Shown here: positions 25,332-33,484 of the stretch, in pieces
Layout of the letters: each line of letters starts with the position of its first letter
Numbering within the stretch: the stretch's first letter is position 1
Source of the DNA: Treponema sp.
GTDB lineage: Bacteria; Spirochaetota; Spirochaetia; Treponematales; Treponemataceae
Assembly (NCBI GenBank): GCA_017651065.1
Contig: JAGCDP010000030.1
Coordinates: 62,001-126,000, forward strand
Reading direction: 5' to 3'
Length of the DNA stretch: 64,000 bases
Notes under the pieces: model-generated
The model's database searches: none
Seen by the model: only the letters and a program-made list of their open reading frames with translations
Told to the model about the DNA's origin: nothing
Translations under genes and position numbers: made by a program

Positions 25332-27443
25332 CTAATTTGCATCCTGAACTGTCCAGCCTTCTGGAATGCCGTCAGAACCGGTTGTCCAGTTGTTCATACT
25401 TGCAGCCTTTGTAAAAGTTCCAGTTTCCGATACTCCATCAAGCCAATCTAATGTACATTTTTCAGCCGAAATATCAGTTGCTAAACATTTTATGCTGTTT
25501 AATTTTGTACAACCAGTGAACATATAAGCATAACAATAATAGACCAGTGTTGTTGCTGGTAAGTCAGGGGCTGTCGTTAGGTTTGTACAACCAAAGAACA
25601 TATTAGAGTAACATTGGTCAGCAAGCTTTGTCGCAGGTAATTCAGGTGCTGCTGTAAGGCTTGAACAACCAGAGAACATAGATGCATAACAGTAGTCGGC
25701 GAGCCTTGTCGCAGGTAATTCGGGCGCTGACGTAAGACTTGAATCAGAGAACATAGATGCATAACAAGAATTTGCAAGTGTAGTCGCAGGTAATTCAGGA
25801 ACTGCTGTAAGGCTTGAACAACCAGAGAACATAGATGCATAACAAGAATTTGCAAGTGTAGTCGCTGGTAACTCAGGAGCAGCAGTTAATCTTATACAAT
25901 AATTAAACATACTATAATAACACCAGTCAGTCAGTATTGTCGCTGGTAATTCAGGGGCTGTCGTTAGTTTTGAACAACTAGAGAACATATTCTGGTAACA
26001 ACCGACTGCGAGTGTTGTTGCAGGTAATTCAGGTACTGCCGTTAAGCTTCTACAATTAGAAAACATAGACATGTAACAACGCTCAGCCAGCATTGTTGCA
26101 GGTAATTCAGGAGCTGCTGTAAGGCTTGAACAACCAGAGAACATAGATGCATAACACCGTTCGGCGAGCCTTGTCGCAGGTAATTCAGAGGCTGCCGTAA
26201 GACTTGAACAACCAGAGAACATATCTTCGTAACAATATGCAGCCAGTATTGTGGCAGGTAATTCAGGAGCTGTTGTCAGTTCCGTACTATGAAACATATT
26301 AGAATAACAATAGTCAGCGAGTGTTGTTGCTGGTAATTCAGGGGCTGTTGCTAGTTTTGAACAACCACAGAACATATATGCATAACACCAGTCGGCCAGT
26401 GTTGTCGCAGGTAATTCAGGAGCTGTTGCTAGTTTTGAACAACCATAGAACATATGACTGTAACAATATGCAGCGAGTGTTGTTGCTGGTAATTCAGGAG
26501 CTGTCGTTAGTTTTGAACATCCAGAAAACATAGCTCCATAACAATTGTCGGCCAGTGTTGTCGCAGGTAATTCAGGGGCTATTGTCAGATTTGTACAATC
26601 ATGGAACATATAATAGTAACAATGTGAAGTTAGTGTTGTTGCTGGTAATTCAGGAGCTGTCGTCAGACTTATACAACCACCAAACATTTGCCGGTAACAA
26701 TATGAAGAGAGTGTTGTTGCAGGCAGATAAACTTTTTTCTTATTATGATTTTTAATATATCTGTTATAGTGAAACAAAGAAAAAAAAGCGTTCGATGTAA
26801 CTGAAGTAGCATAAGGATTCCATTCACCTGTTTGAGAATCCAGAGTAACAAGACTCATTACATTACCATATATATAACAATCTGAAGTACATAGAATTTG
26901 CATATTTCGGGAATCTGTATTTTGAGATTCCGGTGCATAAAAACATATCATATCACCAGCATCAACAGTTAAATCTCCGGTATAGACAAGCAAATCTCCA
27001 CCATTTTTAGAGTATTGTAAAGTGCTCCAGGGCCTGAGAACTGTAATAGTACCAGAATTTATAAACTCTAATGTCAGAGGGATTTCAAAATCTGTATTAG
27101 TCCATTTAGCATAAAGGGTGATATTTGCATTTATTGGAGTATTAAAATCAAAGGGGCGTACAGAAAGTGTATTACCACCATCGTTTGATGTATACCAGTT
27201 TAAAAAATAATAAGTTTCTTGAGCTGTTGAAGTTTTATTTGGCTCTGCGGGTCTTATTGCTTTATCACCCTTTTTTACAGTCTGACTTTCAACAGGACTT
27301 CCCCCCATCGAATTAAACTCAACTGTGTATTCAACATTTTGTGGTTTGTTATCTTTAGGATTTACAGAAACCTTACAGGCCGCCAGAGCAAATGCAGCAA
27401 GAAGGCCAAAAAAGATTACAAAAGTTTTTAAATCAAATTTCAT
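25332..27443 (-). CDS. Surface lipoprotein with InlB-type repeat and 16 LRR-like repeats
   Basis: 703 residues. Lipoprotein signal ends LAAFALAAC. An InlB/Listeria-Bacteroides-type repeat follows (VEYTVEFNSMGGSPVESQTV ... NITLYAKW), then a short beta domain, then sixteen tandem 26-residue repeats of the form TTLAxxCYxxMFxGCSxLTTAPELPA (about 240-650; copies 6 and 13 lack one residue), and a short C-terminal cap (WTTGSDGIPEGWTVQDA). The repeats resemble BspA-type surface leucine-rich repeats known in oral and gut treponemes, which bind host or partner-cell ligands. GGAGAAG precedes the ATG. Repeat number is probably variable. Confidence 0.85.
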   Translation of the reverse strand: MKFDLKTFVIFFGLLAAFALAACKVSVNPKDNKPQNVEYTVEFNSMGGSPVESQTVKKGDKAIRPAEPNKTSTAQETYYFLNWYTSNDGGNTLSVRPFDFNTPINANITLYAKWTNTDFEIPLTLEFINSGTITVLRPWSTLQYSKNGGDLLVYTGDLTVDAGDMICFYAPESQNTDSRNMQILCTSDCYIYGNVMSLVTLDSQTGEWNPYATSVTSNAFFSLFHYNRYIKNHNKKKVYLPATTLSSYCYRQMFGGCISLTTAPELPATTLTSHCYYYMFHDCTNLTIAPELPATTLADNCYGAMFSGCSKLTTAPELPATTLAAYCYSHMFYGCSKLATAPELPATTLADWCYAYMFCGCSKLATAPELPATTLADYCYSNMFHSTELTTAPELPATILAAYCYEDMFSGCSSLTAASELPATRLAERCYASMFSGCSSLTAAPELPATMLAERCYMSMFSNCRSLTAVPELPATTLAVGCYQNMFSSCSKLTTAPELPATILTDWCYYSMFNYCIRLTAAPELPATTLANSCYASMFSGCSSLTAVPELPATTLANSCYASMFSDSSLTSAPELPATRLADYCYASMFSGCSSLTAAPELPATKLADQCYSNMFFGCTNLTTAPDLPATTLVYYCYAYMFTGCTKLNSIKCLATDISAEKCTLDWLDGVSETGTFTKAASMNNWTTGSDGIPEGWTVQDAN
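25495..26720 (-). repeat. 16 tandem 78-bp repeats in the surface lipoprotein gene
   Basis: Period of 78 bases (75 in two units), each unit beginning with a Thr-Thr-Leu-Ala codon block and containing conserved TGYTAY and GARYTACC segments. High similarity between adjacent units indicates recent duplication and possible length variation. Confidence 0.9.
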
Positions 27444-27475
27444 AATAAGCTTCTCCAGAATATTATTTATAGTTA

Positions 27476-27504
27476 ATTATACAATGAGGAATAGTAGTTG
27501 TAAA
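27476..27504 (-). promoter_or_regulatory. Promoter of the repeat lipoprotein gene
   Basis: Minus strand TTTACA (27499-27504), 17-base spacer, TATAAT (27476-27481). In contrast to several neighbours it has a normal leader with GGAGAAG. Confidence 0.5.
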
Positions 27505-27521
27505 ATGGTTTTTTATTTGTG

Positions 27522-27590
27522 AATTGCTTCGTCGCTACGCTTCTGTCGCAGAGCTTACCGAGTTTGCTTCGCAAACTCGCGCAATGACAG
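27522..27590. repeat. Family B repeat, degenerate inverted pair
   Basis: ATTGCTTCGTCGCTACGCTTCTG at the left and GCGCAATGACAG at the right, with an inner palindrome GAGTTTGCTTCGCAAACTC. Lies between the repeat lipoprotein promoter and the end of the TraX-like gene. Confidence 0.6.
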
Positions 27591-27593
27591 GGC

Positions 27594-28367
27594 CTAGATA
27601 AAATAAAATATCCCCCACAACCCCAGCAGATGCAATGGATAGAACACATAGAAAAACCATTTGTGGAATGATGCGCGGGAACCTGACTGGCCGTTGTAAA
27701 GGAAGAGGACAGGGATAAAAAGCAGAAGGCCTGTCTGCCAGAATTCTGAATACCATGGATATTGATTTCTGACACAAAATGTAACACTGGCGACAATTAC
27801 TAATACAGAAATAATAATATAAGATTTTATAAGCCTTTGTTTATTATCATGGCAAAAATAAAAAGTCAGGACAAGGAATGGTGCAAAAATGCCCCAGTCA
27901 CCGAAAACAGAACTGATAATTAAAAGTGAACAGCCTAGCCAGTGAAGTACTGCATTACATTCGCTTTCAATAACGCACAGAACAAGAAAAGATATGAGCA
28001 GAGTAAACAGCATATTGAAATCTGTAGAAAGAATGCTGTGCTTATGTGCCAGTGCATAAGGGACCTGCGAAATTACAGCAAATATTGCAAGACGCAGTGC
28101 ATAGCGTTTTTTTGACCTTGTATGCAAAAAGCCTTCTACAAGGAAAAAGCACATTATTGGAGCAGTAAGGCGACCTAAAAATCGGAGTATAAAAAGCAGG
28201 ATTGGGCCTGCTGCAAAAGAATTAAAAAACTCACCGAACACCATGCCTATGTGATCGAGCAGCATGGCTAATATAGCGATATATTTAAGCTGATTTCTGT
28301 TCAGTTTAAATGAATCAGGACTGTTAGAGCTGAACTCCTGTTCTGATTTTTTCGTTAAATCGTTCAA
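27594..28367 (-). CDS. TraX-family membrane acyltransferase-like protein
   Basis: About 257 residues with roughly eight TM segments. LNRNQLKYIAILAMLLDHIG, FLGRLTAPIMCFFLVEGF and the following HTRSKKRYALRLAIFAVISQ match TraX, first known for N-acetylating F pilin and common as an orphan in Firmicutes and spirochaetes. Start uncertain: TTG at 28367 has AAGGT 8-9 bases upstream and overlaps thyX by 44 bases, while longer ATG starts (to 28433) would overlap by up to 110. No pilin or conjugation gene is near, so the substrate is unknown. Confidence 0.75.
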   Translation of the reverse strand: MNDLTKKSEQEFSSNSPDSFKLNRNQLKYIAILAMLLDHIGMVFGEFFNSFAAGPILLFILRFLGRLTAPIMCFFLVEGFLHTRSKKRYALRLAIFAVISQVPYALAHKHSILSTDFNMLFTLLISFLVLCVIESECNAVLHWLGCSLLIISSVFGDWGIFAPFLVLTFYFCHDNKQRLIKSYIIISVLVIVASVTFCVRNQYPWYSEFWQTGLLLFIPVLFLYNGQSGSRASFHKWFFYVFYPLHLLGLWGIFYFI

Positions 28368-29160
28368 GTTTTTTACCTTCAAGTGGGTTTGGCTTTCCAT
28401 CCATAACATCGCGGAGAGCCTGCATTTCTTCACCGCTAAAGGTTACTCCGTGATTCATGTGGTTGATAAAGCTTTCGGTAGCCATTGGAGCAACTTTTTT
28501 ACAGATTTCAAGAATTACTTCTGCATAAACACGGATTTCGTACTGTGCGTGGCTGTCGAGTCTGAGCTTTAAGAAGTGGAACAAGTTGTGTAAATCCATT
28601 TCCCAGTAGAATTCTGTATAAAGAGAAAGCGGCAGGTTAATGCGTGCAATTTCACGGGCAAGACCACTATCAATAAGTTCGTTGTAGCTTTCGTAGGCCT
28701 GTTTCTGTCCTTCTTCGAGCTGATTTATGATTTTATCTGCAGTTTCTTTATCAAAAGCTTCGGTAGCGCGACCCTGTTTGTTGTCTGTGCTCTGTGGAGA
28801 AACCTTGTCTTCGGCAGGAACATAAAATTCATCTTTCATGATTGAATAGCGGCCAGAAACTTCGTTCATGCGTCCTGTACGATGGCGAACCCACTGGCGG
28901 GCAACAAAGATAGGCATTTTTACATGGAAGGTCATTACAACCTGTTCAAACGGAGATGTATGCTGGTGACGGAGCAGGTAATCAATGAGGGCTCCATCCT
29001 GGCTCACGCTCTTTGTTCCTTCGCCATAAGAAACGCGTGCAGACTGAACAATTCTCTGGTCTCCTCCAAAATAATCTACAAGGCGAACAAAACCCTTGTC
29101 GAGTACAGGGTACTCCTTGTCAAGAATTGCTTCTGCTTCAGGTACAACGCAATGTGCCAT
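28324..29160 (-). CDS. thyX: Flavin-dependent thymidylate synthase ThyX
   Basis: 278 residues. The ThyX signature RHR-x7-S is present at Arg92-His93-Arg94 ... Ser102 (RHRTGRMNEVSGRY). Other family segments: SYGEGTKS, HQHTSPFEQVVMTFHVKMP and LPLSLYTEFYWEMDLHNLFHF. It makes dTMP from dUMP with FAD, NADPH and methylene-THF. AGGAG lies 11 bases before the ATG. The GC-rich dispersed element D lies immediately upstream, and the TraX-like gene overlaps its 3' end. Confidence 0.96.
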   Translation of the reverse strand: MAHCVVPEAEAILDKEYPVLDKGFVRLVDYFGGDQRIVQSARVSYGEGTKSVSQDGALIDYLLRHQHTSPFEQVVMTFHVKMPIFVARQWVRHRTGRMNEVSGRYSIMKDEFYVPAEDKVSPQSTDNKQGRATEAFDKETADKIINQLEEGQKQAYESYNELIDSGLAREIARINLPLSLYTEFYWEMDLHNLFHFLKLRLDSHAQYEIRVYAEVILEICKKVAPMATESFINHMNHGVTFSGEEMQALRDVMDGKPNPLEGKKLERFNEKIRTGVQL

Positions 29161-29176
29161 TTTTTTTATCTCCTGA

Positions 29177-29249
29177 GTAAGGCCGCTGGCGGCCGGTGAT
29201 TAATCGGAAGGCGTTAAAAAAATTGCACTGCAATTTTTAGCCTGTCCTT
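29177..29249 (-). repeat. Dispersed repeat family D, copy 1
   Basis: Minus strand order: CTAAAAATTGC-GTGCAATTTTT hairpin, TTAACGCC, then CACCGGCCGCCAGCGGCCTTAC. The same order of parts occurs at 42612-42680. The 22-base GC-rich end is identical in both. Confidence 0.8.
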
Positions 29250-29294
29250 ATTTATTATGAGTATATTGTAATAGAAAATGCGTTATAATTCAAT

Positions 29295-29321
29295 GGATTG
29301 CCGCGCTGCGCTCGCAATGAC
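29295..29321 (-). repeat. Family B repeat, single copy
   Basis: GTCATTGCGAGCGCAGCGCG then GCAATCC on the minus strand, just downstream of the DUF308 gene. Confidence 0.7.
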
Positions 29322-29334
29322 TGGGCAGATGGCG

Positions 29335-29973
29335 CTACTCTTCCGGAGTATCTGTTGCGGCAGAGGTTCCGGCTTCGGCCTGGGCCTGCTGGTCCATTTT
29401 TTTTGTGATATCGGCTTCTGGGGCTTCTTCGGTGGCGGTGCGTTTGCTTACTACAATTTCTACGGCTACCATTACAAGGCCGATTATCAAGCCTCCAAGA
29501 CCTACTATGCGGACGAAGGCCTGACCAAACTGATCGATTGGAATAAGAATCAAAAGAATGGCGATTGCTACAAAAATCAGAGCTTCAAAAATCAAACGCT
29601 TGCTTTCTTCCGGGAAGTCGGCGCGCATTTTTGCAGAAGAATAAACGCTCACACCTGCGTACAGAATCAGATAAGCGGCGAGTATGAAAGAGAAAATTTT
29701 GAAAATTGTTTCGACTGTTTTTACAAGTACAAACGGGCAGATTACAGAAATCAAACCAACAACAAAGGTGATTATGCTTTTTATGAGTAATGTCTTTTTG
29801 AATGCAGCATCTTCACTCTGTTTGTATACAACAAGAAGATTGTAAACAGAAAAAGTAACTGCTGCGGCTCCAACAATTACGACAACAGCTTTTATGCAGG
29901 TATCTGGTATTGCGATCATAACAATTCCCAGTATGGCAAGAACTGCACCCAGAATGATATTTTTAGTTTTCAT
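29335..29973 (-). CDS. DUF308/HdeD-like membrane protein
   Basis: 212 residues from the ATG at 29973, chosen because GGGAG lies 7 bases upstream. Six TM segments arranged as three helical hairpins (for example NIILGAVLAILGIVMIAIPD, ALIFVAIAILLILIPI, IVGLGGLIIGLVMVAVEIVV) as in HdeD-type DUF308 proteins, followed by a hydrophilic Ala/Glu-rich tail of about 35 residues. Function in spirochaetes is unknown; HdeD in E. coli is linked to acid resistance. Confidence 0.75.
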   Translation of the reverse strand: MKTKNIILGAVLAILGIVMIAIPDTCIKAVVVIVGAAAVTFSVYNLLVVYKQSEDAAFKKTLLIKSIITFVVGLISVICPFVLVKTVETIFKIFSFILAAYLILYAGVSVYSSAKMRADFPEESKRLIFEALIFVAIAILLILIPIDQFGQAFVRIVGLGGLIIGLVMVAVEIVVSKRTATEEAPEADITKKMDQQAQAEAGTSAATDTPEE

Positions 29974-30045
29974 AATCAATCTCCCGTAAAAAAGTTTCTA
30001 TATTAAAAGATAATACCATAATGGAAGATTGTCAAAGTTTTTTTT

Positions 30046-30066
30046 CCTTCGACAAGCTCAGGAACC
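30046..30066 (+). repeat. Family A repeat (CCTTCGACAAGCTCAGG type)
   Basis: CCTTCGACAAGCTCAGGAACC directly after the stop codon of the MATE gene (minus strand). One of about eleven copies in the window. Confidence 0.7.
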
Positions 30067-30072
30067 CCGAGG

Positions 30073-31425
30073 TTATGTGTTTTCCCTTGTAATATTTTTA
30101 AGCCATCCCTTCTTAAAATAATGGCGGATAACGAAAGGCATTTTTTCAAACTCATCAAGATAAAGGATAAAATATACCCAAAGCGGAGGCAACTTGAATA
30201 CAAAAGCGGCGAGTAATCCCAAAGGCACAGACACACACCACATGTTGATTGAATCTGCAATAAAACCAAAACGTGAATCTCCACCGGCACGGAAAATTCC
30301 GCAGATTAAAACTGTGTTTATAGAAGCACCTATGATTGAATATGTATTCATAAACAAAATCACATTGCGGTAGTGAGCGGCAGTTTCATTAAGATTTGCA
30401 ATATATGGAAGAACAGGATACAAACACACTATAAGGATTGCTCCAAAAACTCCGGAAAGAATTGTTACTCTTGCAAGGCGGGAGGCATTTCGCTCGGCAA
30501 GACCCATATCGCCCGCCCCTATGTTTTTTCCTATTACAATTGCTCCACCATAAGCAAGTCCAAAGCACAAAACACATCCTAGCTGGCGCACTGTTCCAAC
30601 TACAGAGTTAGCGGCAACTATATCTTCGCCAAGGTGACCAAGAATTACAGAATACATTGCAAAAGCGGCACCCCATACAAGCTCGTTGCCTACAGCAGGA
30701 AGTGAATACTTGAAAAAATCTCTGGTGAGCAGACGGTTCTTTCTGAAGATACACAATACAGAAAAATGAATGTCTTTTTGAAGATGCGCATAACCAAGAC
30801 AGATGCACATTTCTATAAAACGCGCAATTGAAGTTGCAATGCCTACTCCAAGAATGCCAAGCTTTGGAACACCAAAAAGTCCGAAAATAAAAACGGCGTT
30901 CAGGCTTATGTTCATAATCAGCGAGGTTGTAGAAGCAATTGTTACAATTTTTACGCGCTCAATACTCTTAAAAGCGGCCTGGAACATCTGGGCAAAAGAA
31001 AGACACACATAAGAAACGCTTACTGCGCGGAGGTAACGGCAGCCTTCTGCAATAAGGGCCTCGTCTTTTGTAAAAATGAGCATAAGAATACGCGGATAAA
31101 TTGCAGCGACAAGAGCGACAAGGATTTCTACGGTACAGCAGATTCTAAGACCAATTCCAAGCAGAGTCTTAATAGATTCGGTGTCTTTTTTACCCCAGTA
31201 TTGTGCCCCAAGCATAACAAGTCCCGAAGAAAGTCCTGTAGAAATCATAAAAAGAATAAAAGCAACGTTTCCTGCAAGAGAAGAAGCTGCAATTGCAGTC
31301 TGACCAATATAACCGAGCATAATGACATCGGCAGAGTTTACCGCAGCAGAAATGAGGTTTTGAATTGCCATGGGCTGCACAACGTTGCGAAGATCTTTGT
31401 AAAAGACTTTAGCTTCTTCAGTCAT
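30073..31425 (-). CDS. MATE-family efflux transporter
   Basis: 450 residues, about twelve TM segments. MATE features include the N-terminal LRNVVQPMAIQNLISAAVNS and DVIMLGYIGQTAIAASSLAG, and the second-half repeat YSLPAVGNELVWGAAFAMYS. It is a multidrug/cation antiporter by family. The promoter has leaderless geometry and shares its -35 palindrome with the divergent GGDEF gene, so the two may be co-regulated. Confidence 0.9.
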   Translation of the reverse strand: MTEEAKVFYKDLRNVVQPMAIQNLISAAVNSADVIMLGYIGQTAIAASSLAGNVAFILFMISTGLSSGLVMLGAQYWGKKDTESIKTLLGIGLRICCTVEILVALVAAIYPRILMLIFTKDEALIAEGCRYLRAVSVSYVCLSFAQMFQAAFKSIERVKIVTIASTTSLIMNISLNAVFIFGLFGVPKLGILGVGIATSIARFIEMCICLGYAHLQKDIHFSVLCIFRKNRLLTRDFFKYSLPAVGNELVWGAAFAMYSVILGHLGEDIVAANSVVGTVRQLGCVLCFGLAYGGAIVIGKNIGAGDMGLAERNASRLARVTILSGVFGAILIVCLYPVLPYIANLNETAAHYRNVILFMNTYSIIGASINTVLICGIFRAGGDSRFGFIADSINMWCVSVPLGLLAAFVFKLPPLWVYFILYLDEFEKMPFVIRHYFKKGWLKNITRENT

Positions 31426-31433
31426 AATCGTAG

Positions 31434-31485
31434 AGTCTATCAGAGAAAAAACTTATTGGCAATAATAGTATTTATCATATATAAT
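31434..31485. promoter_or_regulatory. Divergent promoters of MATE and GGDEF genes sharing one -35 palindrome
   Basis: Plus strand: TTGGCA (31456-31461), 18-base spacer, TATAAT (31480-31485), 6 bases to ATG 31492. Minus strand: TTGCCA (31457-31462), 17-base spacer, TAGACT (31434-31439), 8 bases to the ATG at 31425. The two -35 boxes overlap in the palindrome TTGGCAA. Confidence 0.6.
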
Positions 31486-31491
31486 AGAAGA

Positions 31492-33474
31492 ATGAAAAAA
31501 ATCGGGGTACTTGTCCACGCTCTCACAGTAGAATATGCACTTGAGGTTTTAAACGGAATATTTGCGTACTTTAAGGACAAGCAGGATGTTCAGTTTTTCG
31601 TAGCACAAACAAAAGACCCCAAAACAGATTCCGGCATTTATGAATATCAAAGCTGGAATGGTGTTGGGCTACTCTTCTCTACAGATATTGATCTTGTAAT
31701 CGTTATAACCGGTTCTTATTCCTCTACTATTTCTACACCAGGTCTTGCAAAAATCCTGAAAAAGCTTAGAGAAAAACCTATTATTTCCATAGGTGCAAAT
31801 CTAGAGCTTCCTAATTCCTCCTTTATAGAAACCGAATGTAATTCTGCTTATGACAATGCAGTTGAACACCTTAAAGAAAAACATGGATGTAAAAAAATAG
31901 CTTTTCTTTCGGCAAACCGAACTGGGTCAAGAGAAGCCCTTTTACGGTTTGAAGCCTATAAAAAAGCACTTAGAAAGCATAATCTTGTTTTTAATGAAAA
32001 TCTTGTCTTTGAAGGCTATTGGGAAATGCATCAGGCAAAAGATGTAATGGCCAAAAAATATCCTAAAAAAGAAAGCTTGAATTTTGATGCTATTCTATGT
32101 GCAAATGACCTTATGGCTTTGGGATGTCAACAGCACTTTATAAATATTGGAGTAAAGGTCCCGGAAGAATTAAAAATCATAGGCTTTGATGATTCAACTT
32201 ATGCAGCTCAATCTACTCCACGGCTTTCTACAATGAGTCAAAATATTTTTGATCAGGGAAGAATTGGAGCTGAGCTTGCTTACCGCAAACTTAACGGAGA
32301 AGACATTCCTTCTGTAACCCATATCCCTGTCGTTCCTTTGTACAAACAATCATGTGGTTGTATTCCCTTAAATAACAATGACGATATTTACCGCAATGCC
32401 GAAGATAAACTTGTTCATGCCGATGCCTTTACAAATGGTATTCAAAAAATGACAAACCAATTCTTCAACACTCTAACTTCCATAGAAAGTCTTTACCGCC
32501 TGCTGGATCTTTCGCAGACAACAGAAACACTTCATCATTTTGCAAATACTCTTGATAAAATTCTTCTTGCCCTTGATATTCCAGCCTGCTTTGTTTGCTT
32601 CTATAAAAAACCGATTATGCTTGACCGGGGAAAGGAGTTCATACTTCCACACAATGCTGCAGTTTTAATGATGCTCGACACCGAACGAAAAATCCGTGAT
32701 TATGATCCGGGACTTGAATTTAATCCTGCAAAAAATCCTTTCCCGCCTGAATATTTTGATAATTTCCCGGGTTCTTTTATTCTTCATCCGCTTTTCTCTG
32801 GCAGAAAAAATTACGGATACATTGTCTGTAAAATTAAAACTTCAAATTATGCAATGCACAGTGTAAGTGTAAAAATCCTTATTAATGCAATTGCCAGCAA
32901 CTACGAATATACACGTTCTCTTACAAGAACAAAATCTCTTTCTAAGCTTAATTCTTCATTACAGCAAAGTAACTCAACACTTGATTTACAGTCAAAAACA
33001 GATGAGCTTACAAAGATTTTGAATCGCCGTGGCTTTATGGAGCTTGGTCAGAAAACAATTGATCTTGCAATGGATGTTGAAAGTAATGGTGTAATTTTCT
33101 TTGCAGATCTTGATGGCCTTAAAAAAATCAACGACACTTATGGTCACGATGTGGGTGATGAAGCAATTAAAGCTGCTGCAGAAGTTCTTTCTCATGCACT
33201 GCGTTCAAGCGATACTGTTGGCCGCCTTAGTGGTGATGAATTTGCTGCAATTGCAGTTGGCATGAAGCTTTCGCGCGAAGCAGAATTCCGGGAAAAGATT
33301 CAATCACTTTGTGATATTATTTCTAAAGACAGAAAATTTCCTTTTAAGCTTTCAATGAGTATTGGTGCTATTGAATTCAGTAAAGATTCTAAAAACTCTA
33401 CCCTTTCTGATTTACTTGCACTTGCCGATGACAAGCTTTATATAGAAAAAAGAAAAAAACACGCAAAGAAATAG
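31492..33474 (+). CDS. Diguanylate cyclase with LacI-type periplasmic-binding-like sensor domain
   Basis: 660 residues from the ATG at 31492; the open frame upstream to 31201 only runs antisense to the MATE gene. Residues 1-300 match the sugar-binding (Peripla_BP_3) domain of LacI-type regulators (KKIGVLVHALTVEYALEVLNG, DAILCANDLMALGCQQH, IIGFDDS), without a DNA-binding domain or signal peptide. A linker with a GAF-like region and a coil (about 470-490) leads to GGDEF: DLDGLKKINDTYGHDVGD and SGDEF (about 579). RSSD five residues before SGDEF fits an inhibitory I-site. It would make c-di-GMP in response to a cytoplasmic ligand, possibly a sugar; the ligand is inferred from the fold only. Confidence 0.9.
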   Translation: MKKIGVLVHALTVEYALEVLNGIFAYFKDKQDVQFFVAQTKDPKTDSGIYEYQSWNGVGLLFSTDIDLVIVITGSYSSTISTPGLAKILKKLREKPIISIGANLELPNSSFIETECNSAYDNAVEHLKEKHGCKKIAFLSANRTGSREALLRFEAYKKALRKHNLVFNENLVFEGYWEMHQAKDVMAKKYPKKESLNFDAILCANDLMALGCQQHFINIGVKVPEELKIIGFDDSTYAAQSTPRLSTMSQNIFDQGRIGAELAYRKLNGEDIPSVTHIPVVPLYKQSCGCIPLNNNDDIYRNAEDKLVHADAFTNGIQKMTNQFFNTLTSIESLYRLLDLSQTTETLHHFANTLDKILLALDIPACFVCFYKKPIMLDRGKEFILPHNAAVLMMLDTERKIRDYDPGLEFNPAKNPFPPEYFDNFPGSFILHPLFSGRKNYGYIVCKIKTSNYAMHSVSVKILINAIASNYEYTRSLTRTKSLSKLNSSLQQSNSTLDLQSKTDELTKILNRRGFMELGQKTIDLAMDVESNGVIFFADLDGLKKINDTYGHDVGDEAIKAAAEVLSHALRSSDTVGRLSGDEFAAIAVGMKLSREAEFREKIQSLCDIISKDRKFPFKLSMSIGAIEFSKDSKNSTLSDLLALADDKLYIEKRKKHAKK

Positions 33475-33484
33475 GAAAACGAAA

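Noticed and set aside
29278..29790. 170-codon open frame on the plus strand
   Set aside because: Antisense to the DUF308 gene and begins in a family B repeat; its Tyr/Asn-rich translation is a shadow.
31201..31491. N-terminal extension of the GGDEF protein
   Set aside because: The extension is antisense to the MATE gene; the promoter and ATG at 31492 fit the family start.
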